This document shows, in pieces, positions 1-8,371 of a stretch of 11,745 bases of DNA. The stretch lies in contig NWUY0300074552.1 in the NCBI GenBank assembly GCA_004151065.3, positions 1 to 11,745 of the forward strand. The letters are read 5' to 3'. Numbering within the stretch: position 1 is the first letter of the stretch; the number at the start of each line of letters is the position of its first letter. The position numbers and the translations under genes are program-made. The notes beneath the pieces are model-generated. The model was not told the origin of the DNA. It ran no database searches and saw only the letters and a list, made by a program, of their open reading frames with translations. Source of the stretch: Larix sibirica. Its lineage: Eukaryota > Streptophyta > Pinopsida > Pinales > Pinaceae.

Positions 1-412
1 GATGTTGCACCAGTATCAAGCAACCAAGTATCTTCGTACGATGAAAATGACGTGATTTCATTTATTCCGATATTACAATGTGCAACAATATAATGAGCAG
101 ATTCAAGAGCTTTACCAGCCTCTTGGCTTTTACCTTTGTCTTATTTCTTTTGATTATGTCTTTCTTTGATGGAATCCCAAGGGGCCCAACGCTGATCTGC
201 TTCATGTCCATTCCTCCCATAGCGCTTACACTGTAAATATGGTCTCTTGTTTGAGTTTTTTCTACCCCCCTGCCTTTGAAATTCTTTCTTCCACATCCTC
301 TTCTACTGTTCTCTCCCTTGGAAGAGTCTTTTGACTGATTCTTTGCTTTTTGAGCAAGGAAAAGGGTATCTTCAGTGGACACTTCTCCAAGTAAATACAC
401 TAACGAATGCAT
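1..412 (-). pseudogene. gag-pro: Ty1/copia gag C-terminus and protease start, frameshifted
   Basis: An open frame from the ATG at 410-412 gives a basic RG/K-rich segment (RRGCGRKNFKGRG) typical of copia gag just before its nucleic-acid-binding knuckle. Around 230 the frame shifts, and another frame continues with QCKRYGRNGHEADQRWAPWD. This keeps exact CX2CX4HX4C spacing, but the second Cys is Tyr (codon 219-221) and the last is Arg (189-191). Cys (228-230) and His (204-206) remain. A TAA follows a few codons on. At 1-26 the same strand reads WLLDTGAT, the aspartic protease motif, with D-T-G at 9-17. Copia gag normally has about 250 residues before the knuckle. Here only about 60 precede it, so the N-terminal capsid part is absent. 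The family call is secure; the copy is clearly non-functional. Confidence 0.85.
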
Positions 413-1621
413 CTTTGAACCTAGTTAATATCAAGCTTAGACTAAGGCTAAAATGGAAAATTGAGTGCTCACAAGAGAGAGCCCACACAACAATGAGAGG
501 TCGTCTTTAGAAAAACATTGAGTGAACAATAGCGGTAGCTCTAATTCCACACAACACACATTGCATTCAGTGCTTTCTCAAAGGGTGTTCAATCCTACAC
601 AATCTTCAAATCATCAAATATGTGTAAGGCGACTCCAAGCAATACGTTCAACCAACAATAGGTTCAATGCAACAGTCTCTTTGACTCTGCATCAACCTTG
701 TTGGAGTCTCACGTAGCTCTAGGCATCCTTGTTGTGCATTCCACAATTCTCCACACAAAGATGGTCTTCAAACTTTGCTAGTTGTGTTCCAATCCTCAGT
801 GCAAGTCTACGGATAGGTCACTCCAACGCTCCACGACTAGGTCACTCCAAACATAACAATAGTCAGTCTTATAGTTCGCGGAGGCAATACGTAGCATCAA
901 AGAGGGTGTTCATCGTGGCAGCAATACACACTAGTGGAGGCAATACTAGACTTCAGGTTTCCATGCTCAAGAGATCTCACGTTCAGGTCTCCTCAATGCT
1001 AGTATCCTCTCCATTTAGAGATGACTTCAAAATGGTCTCACGCCTCATACATAAGCAGAAATCACTCCACGCAGTCTCCAAAATAATGGCACACACACAG
1101 TCTCCGAAACAATGTATGTTGCTCCATGAAACATTCACTAAGAGAGAGTCCATGCATTAGGGTTTCCATTCCAACATCCACATAAAGATGATCTTTGCTT
1201 GGTCACTGTAATAATACATTGCATTAGGACACTGTAGTAATATGCAGCAATAACACACTGCAATAAATGTAGCAATAACACACTATAGTCATATGTAGCA
1301 ATATAACACTGTAATAATATGCAACAATAACACACTGTAATAATCATATACTTGAACAGATTAGGGTTGGAGGAGAAATCATTCACTAGATTAGGGTTTT
1401 ATCCCATCACAAGAATGAGTGAAGTGTAGCACCAGTTTGTGGAGGGAGTAAAGTAGGGTTCACTCACCATCCTTCACCATTCCAATAGTGTGCTTGTTCA
1501 ACACTCCAACTTATGGCAGAGAATATGCTAGAACTAAGCAAGCAGGGGGCAGACTGTCAAGTAGAGAATAGTAGACTGATGAGCAGAGGGCATACTGGCT
1601 ATCAGGCATGAGTTATGGCCA
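413..1621 (-). other. Long leader of the copia element, no recognisable gag
   Basis: This stretch lies between the primer-binding site and the shortened gag. I translated most of it on the minus strand and saw no gag-like helices or motifs in any frame. Open frames on either strand (522-716, 729-1160 and 1138-1386) look fortuitous. Phrases such as CTCCA, GTCTCC and GAGGCAATAC recur across 820-1090, suggesting degenerate internal repetition. A 26-bp minisatellite occupies 1206-1345. Either the leader is unusually long, or the capsid-coding region was deleted or replaced. Confidence 0.5.
1206..1345. repeat. Minisatellite, ~26-bp unit, about 5 copies
   Basis: Unit starts (ctgta, ctgca or ctata) fall at 1206, 1232, 1258, 1283, 1309 and 1335, giving periods of 26, 26, 25, 26 and 26. 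The core of each unit is close to gcaataacacactgtaata. The first unit is the most divergent. It lies in the retrotransposon leader. Confidence 0.85.
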
Positions 1622-1634
1622 GGATCTGATACCA
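1622..1634 (-). promoter_or_regulatory. Primer-binding site for tRNA-iMet
   Basis: On the minus strand this reads TGGTATCAGATCC. It differs at one position from TGGTATCAGAGCC, the complement of the 3' end of plant initiator tRNA-Met used to prime most copia elements. It lies three bases inside the proposed LTR end, as expected. It fixes the element's orientation and places the LTR at higher coordinates. Confidence 0.88.
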
Positions 1635-1637
1635 ATT

Positions 1638-1851
1638 ACAAAGATAACTCTTGGATCTGAATTGTTCTATTAATGTGGAAGCTCATTTATTTATACAACT
1701 AAAGTGACTCTCGGACTTCATCTTCCAAGAGGTCTGTTGGAGTCCACGAGGACTATTCCTCTTCTTAATGGTTATTTACAATAGTTACAAAACTCTAATC
1801 CTTTTGGATTAGGTTTGTAATAGCTTTAGTAGAAAATGTCACTGTGTCACA
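1638..1851 (-). repeat. 5' LTR of the minus-strand copia element
   Basis: The minus-strand copy begins TGTGACACAGTGAC at 1851 and ends TTTGTA at 1638, next to the primer-binding site. The usual terminal CA appears as TA, consistent with a C-to-T change. Length is about 214 bp, short but within the copia range. A TATA-like box (1688-1695) lies about 50 bp from the inner end. A small hairpin, ctaatcc-tttt-ggattag, sits at about 1795-1812. The second LTR is not in the window, so LTR identity and insertion age cannot be estimated. Confidence 0.78.
1688..1695 (-). promoter_or_regulatory. TATA box in LTR
   Basis: TATAAATA on the minus strand, inside the LTR and upstream of the leader, as expected for the U3 promoter of an LTR retrotransposon. 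The call rests on sequence and position only. Confidence 0.6.
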
Positions 1852-2590
1852 TTACCACTCCTAGGTCTAATAATGGTGGAAAATTATGTGCAAAAGAATT
1901 CAATAAATTTTGTGCTAAACATGGGATCAAAAGACACTTCACTACATCCTACACTCCACAACAAAATGGAGTGGTTGAAAGGTGAAACCGCACTATCATA
2001 GAGATGGCCTAGTTTATGATGGAGAACATGCATGTTCTCGATAAGTTTTGGGTTGAGGCAGTGTTCACATCAATATACCCATTGAATAGATCTCTAACAA
2101 TGGTTGTGAAGCTCAAGACCCCAACGAAAGTATGGTCTAGGAGGAAGAATAGAGTCAGTCATGTGAAGTTCTTTGGTTCTATTGCCTATATCTAGATTCT
2201 AGAAGAGAAAACAACCAAGTTAGACATGAAGATAAAGAAACAGATGATCACATGGTACAACAACAATCATAACCTTATATATTAGAGGATGTTGACACCA
2301 AACAATTGAGTTTCAGTAGAGATGTCATAGTTGGTGAGGAAGATGGAAATTTCCAAACTTCTGTAGATATCAAATTAAACTAGATAAGAGCAACTCATTG
2401 CGGCTAAGGATTCAAACCTATCAAGCTTCAATTAGTTATACTTAAAAGTTGGGGAGGATTCTAAGCATGAGAAGTTTTTGAGATATGATTTTGATGATAT
2501 TAGTCATGGTGACAAGTTTGATGGGGAAGATCCCAAGAAGAGACCAAAGTGGTGGATTAACACCATCGGGTTAGGTTTGTAATGGGTCAA
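1852..2590 (+). pseudogene. pol: Ty1/copia integrase relic, host of the nested insertion
   Basis: The plus strand reads RSNNGGKLCAKEF, then FTTSYTPQQNGVVER, the second half of a copia DDE integrase core. The second catalytic Asp (normally RSDNGGE) is Asn at codon 1869-1871. The Glu at 1977-1979 follows exactly 35 residues later, preserving DD35E spacing. Further on come FWVEAVFTS (around 2050), VKFFGSIAYI (around 2165), LSFSRDVIVGEEDGNFQTS (around 2310-2370) and KKRPKWWINTIG (around 2535-2570), matching the order of the integrase C-terminal region and the linker before reverse transcriptase. Stops (first TGA 1983-1985, then TAG and others) and frameshifts disrupt it. The first catalytic Asp and everything upstream were displaced by the element ending at 1851. 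No reverse transcriptase follows. Confidence 0.88.
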
Positions 2591-3024
2591 GTTGTACAAT
2601 CCCTTTGCTCCATGCAAGCTTACAAGTTTCCTTGGACAAACATATGTAAGGATGGATGACTCCACATTATTATTTGAAACATTTTGAAATGCATTAACAT
2701 AGCAATGAATACAATAAAAATTTAGTTTTACATGATTGTAGTAGGCATTTTCAGTAATATTATTTTATGTGGATTCCTTAAAATATTGAGGATTAAGATG
2801 GATCTATGCTAGGGCTATGCTGGCCATAAGTCAATCATAATATTTTATGTCCTCTCTAGTAGAAGACAAGAACTTAAAGTATAAAATTATTGCATAGGAA
2901 AAATCATAATGAATGTGTTGATGACCTCTCAAATTTTAGTAAATATCTTTTGTTGAGACACACAACAAGTCTCCTTGTCAATGATCAAATTTTCAATGTC
3001 CACACTATGATATGTGTCCCTTGG
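2591..3024. other. No recognisable feature
   Basis: AT-rich sequence between the copia linker region and the mTERF relic. I saw no reverse transcriptase motifs, repeats or gene-family similarity on either strand. Confidence 0.5.
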
Positions 3025-3995
3025 AATTGAGGATTCAACATTCTTATCAATAGATTTCTTCAAGAAATATTATTCTATTATTTGTTCAAAGAAACAATGT
3101 GTGGAAAAGTTCTCACTCTATTAAACTCGTGCATTTGCATGAAAATCTATGCCTCCATTACCTTATGTCAACGAACTACCCTCTTCTCCAAGTTGAATGC
3201 AAATATTTTGGATACTTAACAAAATCAGATAGTGGAAGACCCATAAATTTCGCTACAAAATCTAAATTGTGTTTCAAATTTTCCTTTGAAAACTCCAAGA
3301 ATTTCCAATCCCAACTAGAAAACTCAGAATTCTGGTTTTTTTTGCATAAAACCTAAGCTTCTCAAAGACTGTAATCTTCATTCTAAGTTTTCTTTCCCTA
3401 CTCACCAAGCTGCACACAAAGTAGTTGCAAACATCTTTAACCTTTTCTTGAGCCCCAAATCCTCATCATGTGTAAACGACTCCATAAATTTTTCCTATGA
3501 AGGTATGAGTAAACAAGGCTGAGTGGAACCACTAACTCTAATATTTCTTGACCCTCAACACCCAATCTTGGTGAATTTAAAATGCAGGTTTAAGCTTATC
3601 CTCTCCGAGATTGAGTATTTGTAAAAGAGAAAATGCAAATTTAAGCATATCCTCTTAGGGATCAAGTATCCATGGATAAGTTATAACTAGTTTAGAGATA
3701 TCCTCTTTCTTCATAAAAGTCCCAAGGAAGTTGACCTTAGATTTTAGGTTTCTTTTGGATCCTTTAAAAACTAGGGTTGTAAAGGACCATTCTTTAAATT
3801 TGAGGAGGGGTGGTCCAATCATAGCAATTTAACAAATTCTGGGTTGATTTTGCACAAAGCAAGTCATTGCAATGTCTAAAGGATTTTGAAATATCTTTAT
3901 TTGTTAAACTTCATTTGTTGAGCAAAAATTATGTGGCAACACTCCTATGTGGTAGAGTTGTGGATGGGACTATTGTTTGGGTGTAGAAATCGGCA
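3025..3995 (-). pseudogene. mTERF-family protein, decayed nearly full-length copy
   Basis: mTERF proteins are organellar nucleic-acid-binding proteins made of ~30-residue helical repeats that act in plastid and mitochondrial gene expression. The minus strand, in order, reads: KDISKSFRHCNDLL (around 3860-3899); MVLYNPSF (around 3765-3790); then after a frame change RNLKSKVNFLGTFMKKEDIS and KLVITYPWILD (3661-3753); EDKLKPAF (around 3577-3600); LGVEGQEILELVV (around 3525-3565); and near the end SKENLKHNLDFVAKFMGL with SDFVKYPKYLHS (around 3200-3290). The last parts, HKVMEA and FPHIVSLNK (around 3085-3160), match the usual C-terminal tail. The recurring (L/I)xxxP with ED(I/L)xKL pattern is the mTERF signature. 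At least four frame changes and many stops break it. Length (~970 bp, ~320 codons) suggests most of the repeat domain is present. No introns are apparent. The open frame at 3099-3356 on the plus strand is its shadow. Confidence 0.8.
3579..3680 (-). repeat. 51-bp tandem duplication inside the mTERF relic
   Basis: Two imperfect units start with aaaatgca at 3579 and 3630, a period of 51 bp (17 codons). On the minus strand the copies read ILDP*EDMLKFAFSLLQ and ILNLGEDKLKPAF. The duplication is in frame and repeats part of one mTERF helical motif. The copies differ at many sites, so it is old. Confidence 0.7.
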
Positions 3996-4009
3996 ATATT
4001 ATGGGTTAA

Positions 4010-5130
4010 GATGGATCTTGACATTTGGGATAGAAAACAATGTTCTTCGTTATCACTAGCTTTTTTTGTTTATTTTTTCTTTTAATATATTGTGCCTCAA
4101 TAATTGTCCTAGTTGGTTTTCATGAATGTGCATTCTCTATGACAACTTGAACAATATTTGAAGAGCCCATGATCTCAATTGCTTCTGAATTTTTTTCAAC
4201 TATCCATTCAATGTTCTCCTTTTCCCTTTAAACATCTATTACCCTCTAGAAATATAGGTGTGAAGAAGACATTATGATAATTTTCACCATTGGCCTATTG
4301 GCCATATCAATCCAAATGTCAAGGAAAATATAGATGCCATTGTAAATCCAACTAGAATGATTTGGTTCCTACACTCTCTGGACAATCAACGTCTCATCTA
4401 TAGAAGGGTAGTGTCACAGTGTGCACTTTCTCAAAGTTTGGACCCTTGTAACACCTAGGGGCTTCATTAACCGCCCTAAGCATGTCTTGCCAATATGGAG
4501 ACAAGATTTATTGGTATATATTGCTTGCAGGCTGTTGGATATACTCTTGGGTTATAGTGGCAACTATCGACTTTGAACTTGGGCCTCACCCAGGTAATCC
4601 TGACAAGTTACCAATTCCCATGGTTAAAAAAAATGCATTGAAGGGTTTTCAACATGCGAATACAACTCTTGCAATGTTGTTGTATACATCATCCCTTCCT
4701 CCCATATCAAACATTCTCGCCAAGGGTCCACTATCTAGTCTCTAGTAGGCATCTTCAATGATTAAGGGAACTACATTTCCCCATTTTGAGATTATTCATC
4801 ATTGTAACTCCTTCCTTCTACCTTGGCTAAATCTGCAACATCTTTCTCCACTTGAAAATTACTCATTTCTTTTCGGGTGATTTTTTTGCAATGATGAACT
4901 CCAATACCATCTTCAAGCCAAAGAAAATGGACTCAAACCTCATGTATGACCTTGAAAATTTATTTTTCACTTCTTGTAATTACATAAGTAGTGGTGACCC
5001 AGGTTTTTTTCCTTCTTCACAATCTTGGTCACATACTTCTACAAGGGAGAATCAATACAATATTTTCATGGATGCCATTCATATTCTTGATGGTCATTAT
5101 TTGCTCTCCCTCCACCACTTATCCCACCAC
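4010..5130 (-). pseudogene. hAT-type transposase, BED finger plus DUF659, decayed
   Basis: Read from high to low coordinates. First comes a BED-type finger: KYVTKIVKKEKNLGHHYLCN (around 4975-5040; TAG stands where Trp usually precedes KYV), then GIGVHHCKKITRKEMSNF (around 4855-4910). One Cys (4982-4984) and the closing H-H-C (4888-4896) are visible, but the second Cys is not. Next is GPLARMFDMGGRDD (around 4690-4730). DUF659 landmarks follow: SPYWQDMLRAVNEAP (around 4455-4500), YKGPNFEKV (around 4423-4449), DIWIDMANRPMVKIII (around 4276-4320), GSSNIVQVV (around 4141-4168) and RTIIEAQY (around 4085-4115). Traces of the IFWTPC segment lie near 4020-4050. Multiple stops and frame changes make it non-functional. 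The hAT C-terminal dimerisation domain is missing, because sequence beyond about 4000 reads as mTERF. Plus-strand open frames 4482-4745 and 4852-5145 are antisense shadows. Confidence 0.82.
4500..4633 (+). mobile_element. Possible small insertion with A8 tail inside the hAT relic
   Basis: On the minus strand the hAT frame reads to PFNA near 4635 and resumes at SPYWQDML near 4500. Related proteins have only a few residues between these two points. The ~135 bp between them matches nothing I recognise in the transposase. In plus orientation it ends in eight A residues (4626-4633), which would suit a short retroposon such as a SINE. I could not find a flanking target duplication or clear pol III boxes. 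It could also be an intron remnant or a divergent loop. Confidence 0.35.
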
Positions 5131-5317
5131 AAATTCCATGCCTAGATTGCACTAGTAGATGTGAGTCCATCACTAGTGTTTACTAAAATAGTGAAATACA
5201 TATGCTGGTCATTGCACATGCATAATGACAAAACATAATTTCAAACACAATTTGAGATGTTTATGAAATTTATGATTGATACACTATACCTATGTATGTT
5301 TTGTTACATGTATAATT
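5131..5317. other. No recognisable feature
   Basis: AT-rich spacer between the hAT N-terminus and the hairpin-rich region. No terminal inverted repeat of the hAT element was identified here. Confidence 0.4.
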
Positions 5318-5413
5318 GTAATTTGTATGATGCTTAGTTATTGTTCCTCGTTGGTTGGGTGGTGTGTGTTGACACTTGTTTAATGTGTTGTGCATGTTAA
5401 TATCTCTTACAAA

Positions 5414-5433
5414 ACAACATAGTACTATGTTGT
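5414..5433. repeat. Perfect 20-bp palindrome
   Basis: acaacatagtactatgttgt equals its own reverse complement. It is the first hairpin of the array. Confidence 0.9.
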
Positions 5434-5450
5434 GTGTTGTTTGCAGCTTT

Positions 5451-5477
5451 GTTGTGTATGCTATTAGCATACACAAC
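5451..5477. repeat. Perfect hairpin, 13-bp arms, 1-base centre
   Basis: gttgtgtatgcta, T, tagcatacacaac. This is the clearest example of the array's core unit. Confidence 0.9.
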
Positions 5478-5509
5478 ACATAACCCAAGGATGTGTGCCA
5501 TCTTGTGTG

Positions 5510-5554
5510 TTGTGTATGCTAAATCTTGTTTCCTATGTATGTTAGCATACACAA
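5510..5554. repeat. Perfect inverted repeat, 13-bp arms, 19-base loop
   Basis: Arms ttgtgtatgctaa (5510-5522) and ttagcatacacaa (5542-5554) use the same core as the hairpin at 5451-5477 but around a longer loop. Confidence 0.88.
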
Positions 5555-5577
5555 ATGTGCACTTTGGTGTGCACTAT

Positions 5578-5877
5578 GTATGATAATGTCATACACAACA
5601 AAGACTATCAATGTGTATGATAACGACATTCACAACAAACATTTGTTGCGTGTGTTGTGTATGCTAAAAACATACACAACAAATGAGTGTTTGTTGTGTA
5701 TGTTGTTGTGCATGCTATTAGCATACACATTGAACATCATATAATTAATGTTGATGTGTATCCTATTAGCATACATATCCAACAATGCACAAAATCTATG
5801 TCATTTGATGCATATGCTAACACCATATATAGAAAACACATTTTTTGTGTTTTGTGTACGCTAACAACATACACAAC
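5578..5877. repeat. Further degenerate hairpins of the array
   Basis: Gtatga/tcatac flank a 5-base loop at 5578-5594. Gttgtgtatg and catacacaac form perfect 10-bp arms with a 7-base loop at 5654-5680. Tgtgcatgcta/tagcatacaca pair at 10 of 11 positions at 5707-5729. Weaker examples lie near 5612-5635, 5757-5775 and 5852-5877. Confidence 0.75.
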
Positions 5878-5989
5878 ACATGGTACACAAGTGACAACAC
5901 GCACAACCTATGCACAAATCATACCGAACACACACATGCACAATGACAAACAATGCAACACCAACAACAATGAGCATACAATTTACTAA

Positions 5990-6499
5990 CCTTCCAATAA
6001 CCACCTTCTAACTAGAATATGGAATGTGCAAGTTACTCCACTATCCATAAGAACGAAGAAATAGAACAAGGAATGTGTAGGCTTCTCTCCATTGGATCGT
6101 ATCTTCTATTCACTATCATGACTCATGTGTGCAAACTCTCTTTGGTCCCTTTATTGCTACAAAGGCTCAAGAGTCATTGCAGATGTATACTATAGAACTC
6201 TTTTTAGTGCCCTCTCTCCTTTGTCCACATTTTTATGCTTTAGTGATTAGTAGGCATTTTTCTTAGTCACTTGTGGGCCCTTCTCTCCCTTTCCCATGCT
6301 AAAAATTTCATTCCCATGGAAGGAATTGATTCCTGACCTCAAGGAATCATTTACTTCCATTAGATCTGATTCCCATAAATTCATCAAAGGTTTCGATAAT
6401 GAGATCCATATCCGTTTACATTGGAAACAAAGTTGAATGTCGAAAAAAATTCTGATCCAACCTTCACAAAACATTAGCAAATCCAATTTGGATAGATGA
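5990..6499. other. Unassigned; open minus-strand frame 6247-6486
   Basis: A 79-codon minus-strand frame lies directly downstream of the LRR relic and could be the post-LRR tail of that pseudogene. It shows no motif I recognise, and the frame could be open by chance. 5990-6246 holds nothing I can identify. Confidence 0.25.
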
Positions 6500-7856
6500 A
6501 TCCATGATTCCTAGGCAATTCATATGCATGTGAGGGTGTACCCTAAGGTGAATCAAGTAACCTTGATCCAAACATGTTCAAGTCTCTCAATGCTACTAGG
6601 GAATCAAAGCCCCTAGACATTTTCTCTAATTGATAAAAATATGCTCACTTCAACACCTCCAAAGAAGGAAGCTTACAAAATAAATTGGACAACCTTTACA
6701 AGATCTAGATCCAAATATTTTTTTCGATAGATGCCCCTGGTCAACAATCACAAGGGAACATTCTATATGGGATATTATAATGAAGCATGTCTTAGAACTC
6801 TCATAATCAATCCTTTAGTTAAGACATTGCCATTGGGGGTATCTATTCTCCCAAATTCACCTAGGACTTGCACTTGGGCATCACTGCATGACACTTTTCA
6901 ATTATATGGGCGAGACGTGGAAAACTTGTGTTTTGGGGATTTGAAGCTTGGTGGGGGGGAGGGGAGGAACTGATATATCAACACTTTACCAATGAACCAA
7001 GCCATGTATGCTACTCTAGATAATTTTAGTTCTCTCAATGCTCCCAAAGAATGAAAGTAACTAGAAAGTTATTGTAGCAAATTACAATTTAGTAAAGTCT
7101 AATGTCTCCATACAAGTAAGTTTTCCAATTTGGGTAGCCTCGACGAGCTCTTGCAATTGTACATATTTATCATCTCAAGTGTTTGAAGACATTGAAAGTC
7201 ACTAAGAAGGTACTTCAATGTTTCGCATCCCCTAATATAACACTTGTAATCAACTAAGCTCTTTGATACCTTCTAGGATACCTTTCAGTTTTGCAAAATT
7301 AGACAAACCCAATGCTTGTAAACTTGTAAGTTCTCAGAAGTAAGTAACCACTGGAAAATGTCTTTAATATACAACACATAACTTTATCTATTTAAGATTG
7401 CAAAACCCTTATGATAAACTGGAAAACCTTCACATCATTTAAATAATATTTGAACTAACAGGGATTTTAAATATTCAAAGCTATCGGGAAGGTTACTAAG
7501 ATGCGCGCACATTTGTAGACATAAATAAATTAAGGTTGTGAAGTTTCCAAACCTTCCAAAATACAAAAGCAAATCTCAATCATGGTAAAAATGTAAAGCC
7601 CACATTGTCACAAGCTATCCAAAACTGCTTGGAAGCTCTTTAAACTGCAACACCTAATCAAATTAAGTTATTTATGAGAACTAGTTCACGAAACCTTTAT
7701 TTGAATTGCTTCAAGCCGCTAAAATTATTTAGATCTAACTTCTCTAAATATCACAACTCTAGTGGTTTGAGCAATTATTTTGCATCCCCCCCCCCTCCCG
7801 CATCCTTGCTAGTTTAGCCTTTACTTTTTCCACCTTTGGTAAGGCATTTCGTTGTT

Positions 7857-8350
7857 ATATCAGTGTATAAAACTATTATCTCAAAACACACTATAAATGT
7901 ACCAAATAGTTGTCACTTACAAGTATCACAATTCTACTAATTGGCACACCTGGTATAATGAAAAATATGCAATTTCGCAAACTTCTCAAAACTACTTGGA
8001 TGCTATTGTAAATTGTGACACTTTATCTTCTTCTAAGTGTTTGACTTCCTATACCCTTTTGAGAATTGCTTTGCATTGCCAAAGTCAATGACCTCTATTT
8101 TTTAATTATCATAGTGGTGATGATTTTGGGAATTCTTCTAGGCACCCCACATCCTTGAGGTTTGGCCTCTACATTTTCCACCTTTGATAATGAATTTTGG
8201 ACATATATCAAACATTTAAAACTATTGACTCAAAGCACACTATGCATATTTAAAATGGTCGACACTTACAACTACCATAATTGTGAAAAATGACACATAT
8301 GATGAGAGTTTCCCTAATAATAAATTGACGTGCAAAATTTTAAAGCAAAA
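7857..8350. repeat. LRR-region tandem duplication, copy A
   Basis: Matches copy B at 8372-8843. From 7914 onward the offset is a constant 493 bases. I count 13 substitutions over roughly 437 aligned bases, about 97% identity. 7995-8186 is identical in both (192 bp). Copy A retains 22 bases near 7883-7909 that copy B lacks. The repeat covers several LRR modules. Confidence 0.93.
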
Positions 8351-8371
8351 TATCATAGTTTCCCTAGTTTG

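Larger units (their letters stand above)
1..1851 (-). mobile_element. Ty1/copia LTR retrotransposon, 5' part, cut by window edge
   Basis: Read on the minus strand from 1851 to 1, the parts come in the order expected of a Ty1/copia element: LTR, tRNA-iMet primer-binding site, untranslated leader, gag zinc knuckle, protease active-site motif. The rest of pol and the second LTR would lie left of the window. At 1852 the sequence changes abruptly to plus-strand integrase of another copia element, so this element is nested in an older one. The gag frame is broken and most of the gag N-terminus is missing, so the copy is dead or at best non-autonomous. The right boundary is set by a TG-type LTR end and is fairly secure. 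The target duplication cannot be confirmed because its partner is outside the window. Confidence 0.82.
5318..5986. mobile_element. Hairpin array, possible foldback element
   Basis: About nine short inverted repeats, most built on gttgtgtatgcta / tagcatacacaac, are strung between about 5410 and 5880. The left part is rich in TGTTG and the right part in CAACA, so the whole region tends toward one large inverted structure. Candidate outer arms are gtaatttgtatg (5318-5329) and catacaatttac (5975-5986), matching at 11 of 12 positions when reversed. No target duplication was found. Plus-strand open frames 5526-5744 and 5687-5989, and the minus-strand frame 5270-5488, are products of the repeats and not genes. 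This could be a foldback/MITE-like element or a palindromic minisatellite. Confidence 0.5.

Noticed and set aside
522-1160. Plus-strand open frames as genes
   Set aside because: They lie in the leader of a minus-strand retrotransposon and have repetitive, low-complexity translations.
3830-4060. Minus-strand resemblance to copia integrase (MSRSIL...RSVAT)
   Set aside because: Flanking sequence reads better as hAT DUF659 end and mTERF start, both continuous with neighbouring motifs; the copia match is short and lacks key residues.
4482-5145. Plus-strand open frames as genes
   Set aside because: The minus strand carries clear BED and DUF659 motifs here; the plus frames are shadows or part of the insertion.
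5414-5877. CRISPR array
   Set aside because: Repeats are palindromic, variable in length and spacing, lack uniform spacers, and the context is a plant nuclear genome.
6945-6966. G-rich run as a quadruplex; likewise the C10 tract at 7786-7795
   Set aside because: Runs are irregular and lie in decayed LRR sequence; no regulatory context supports a role.
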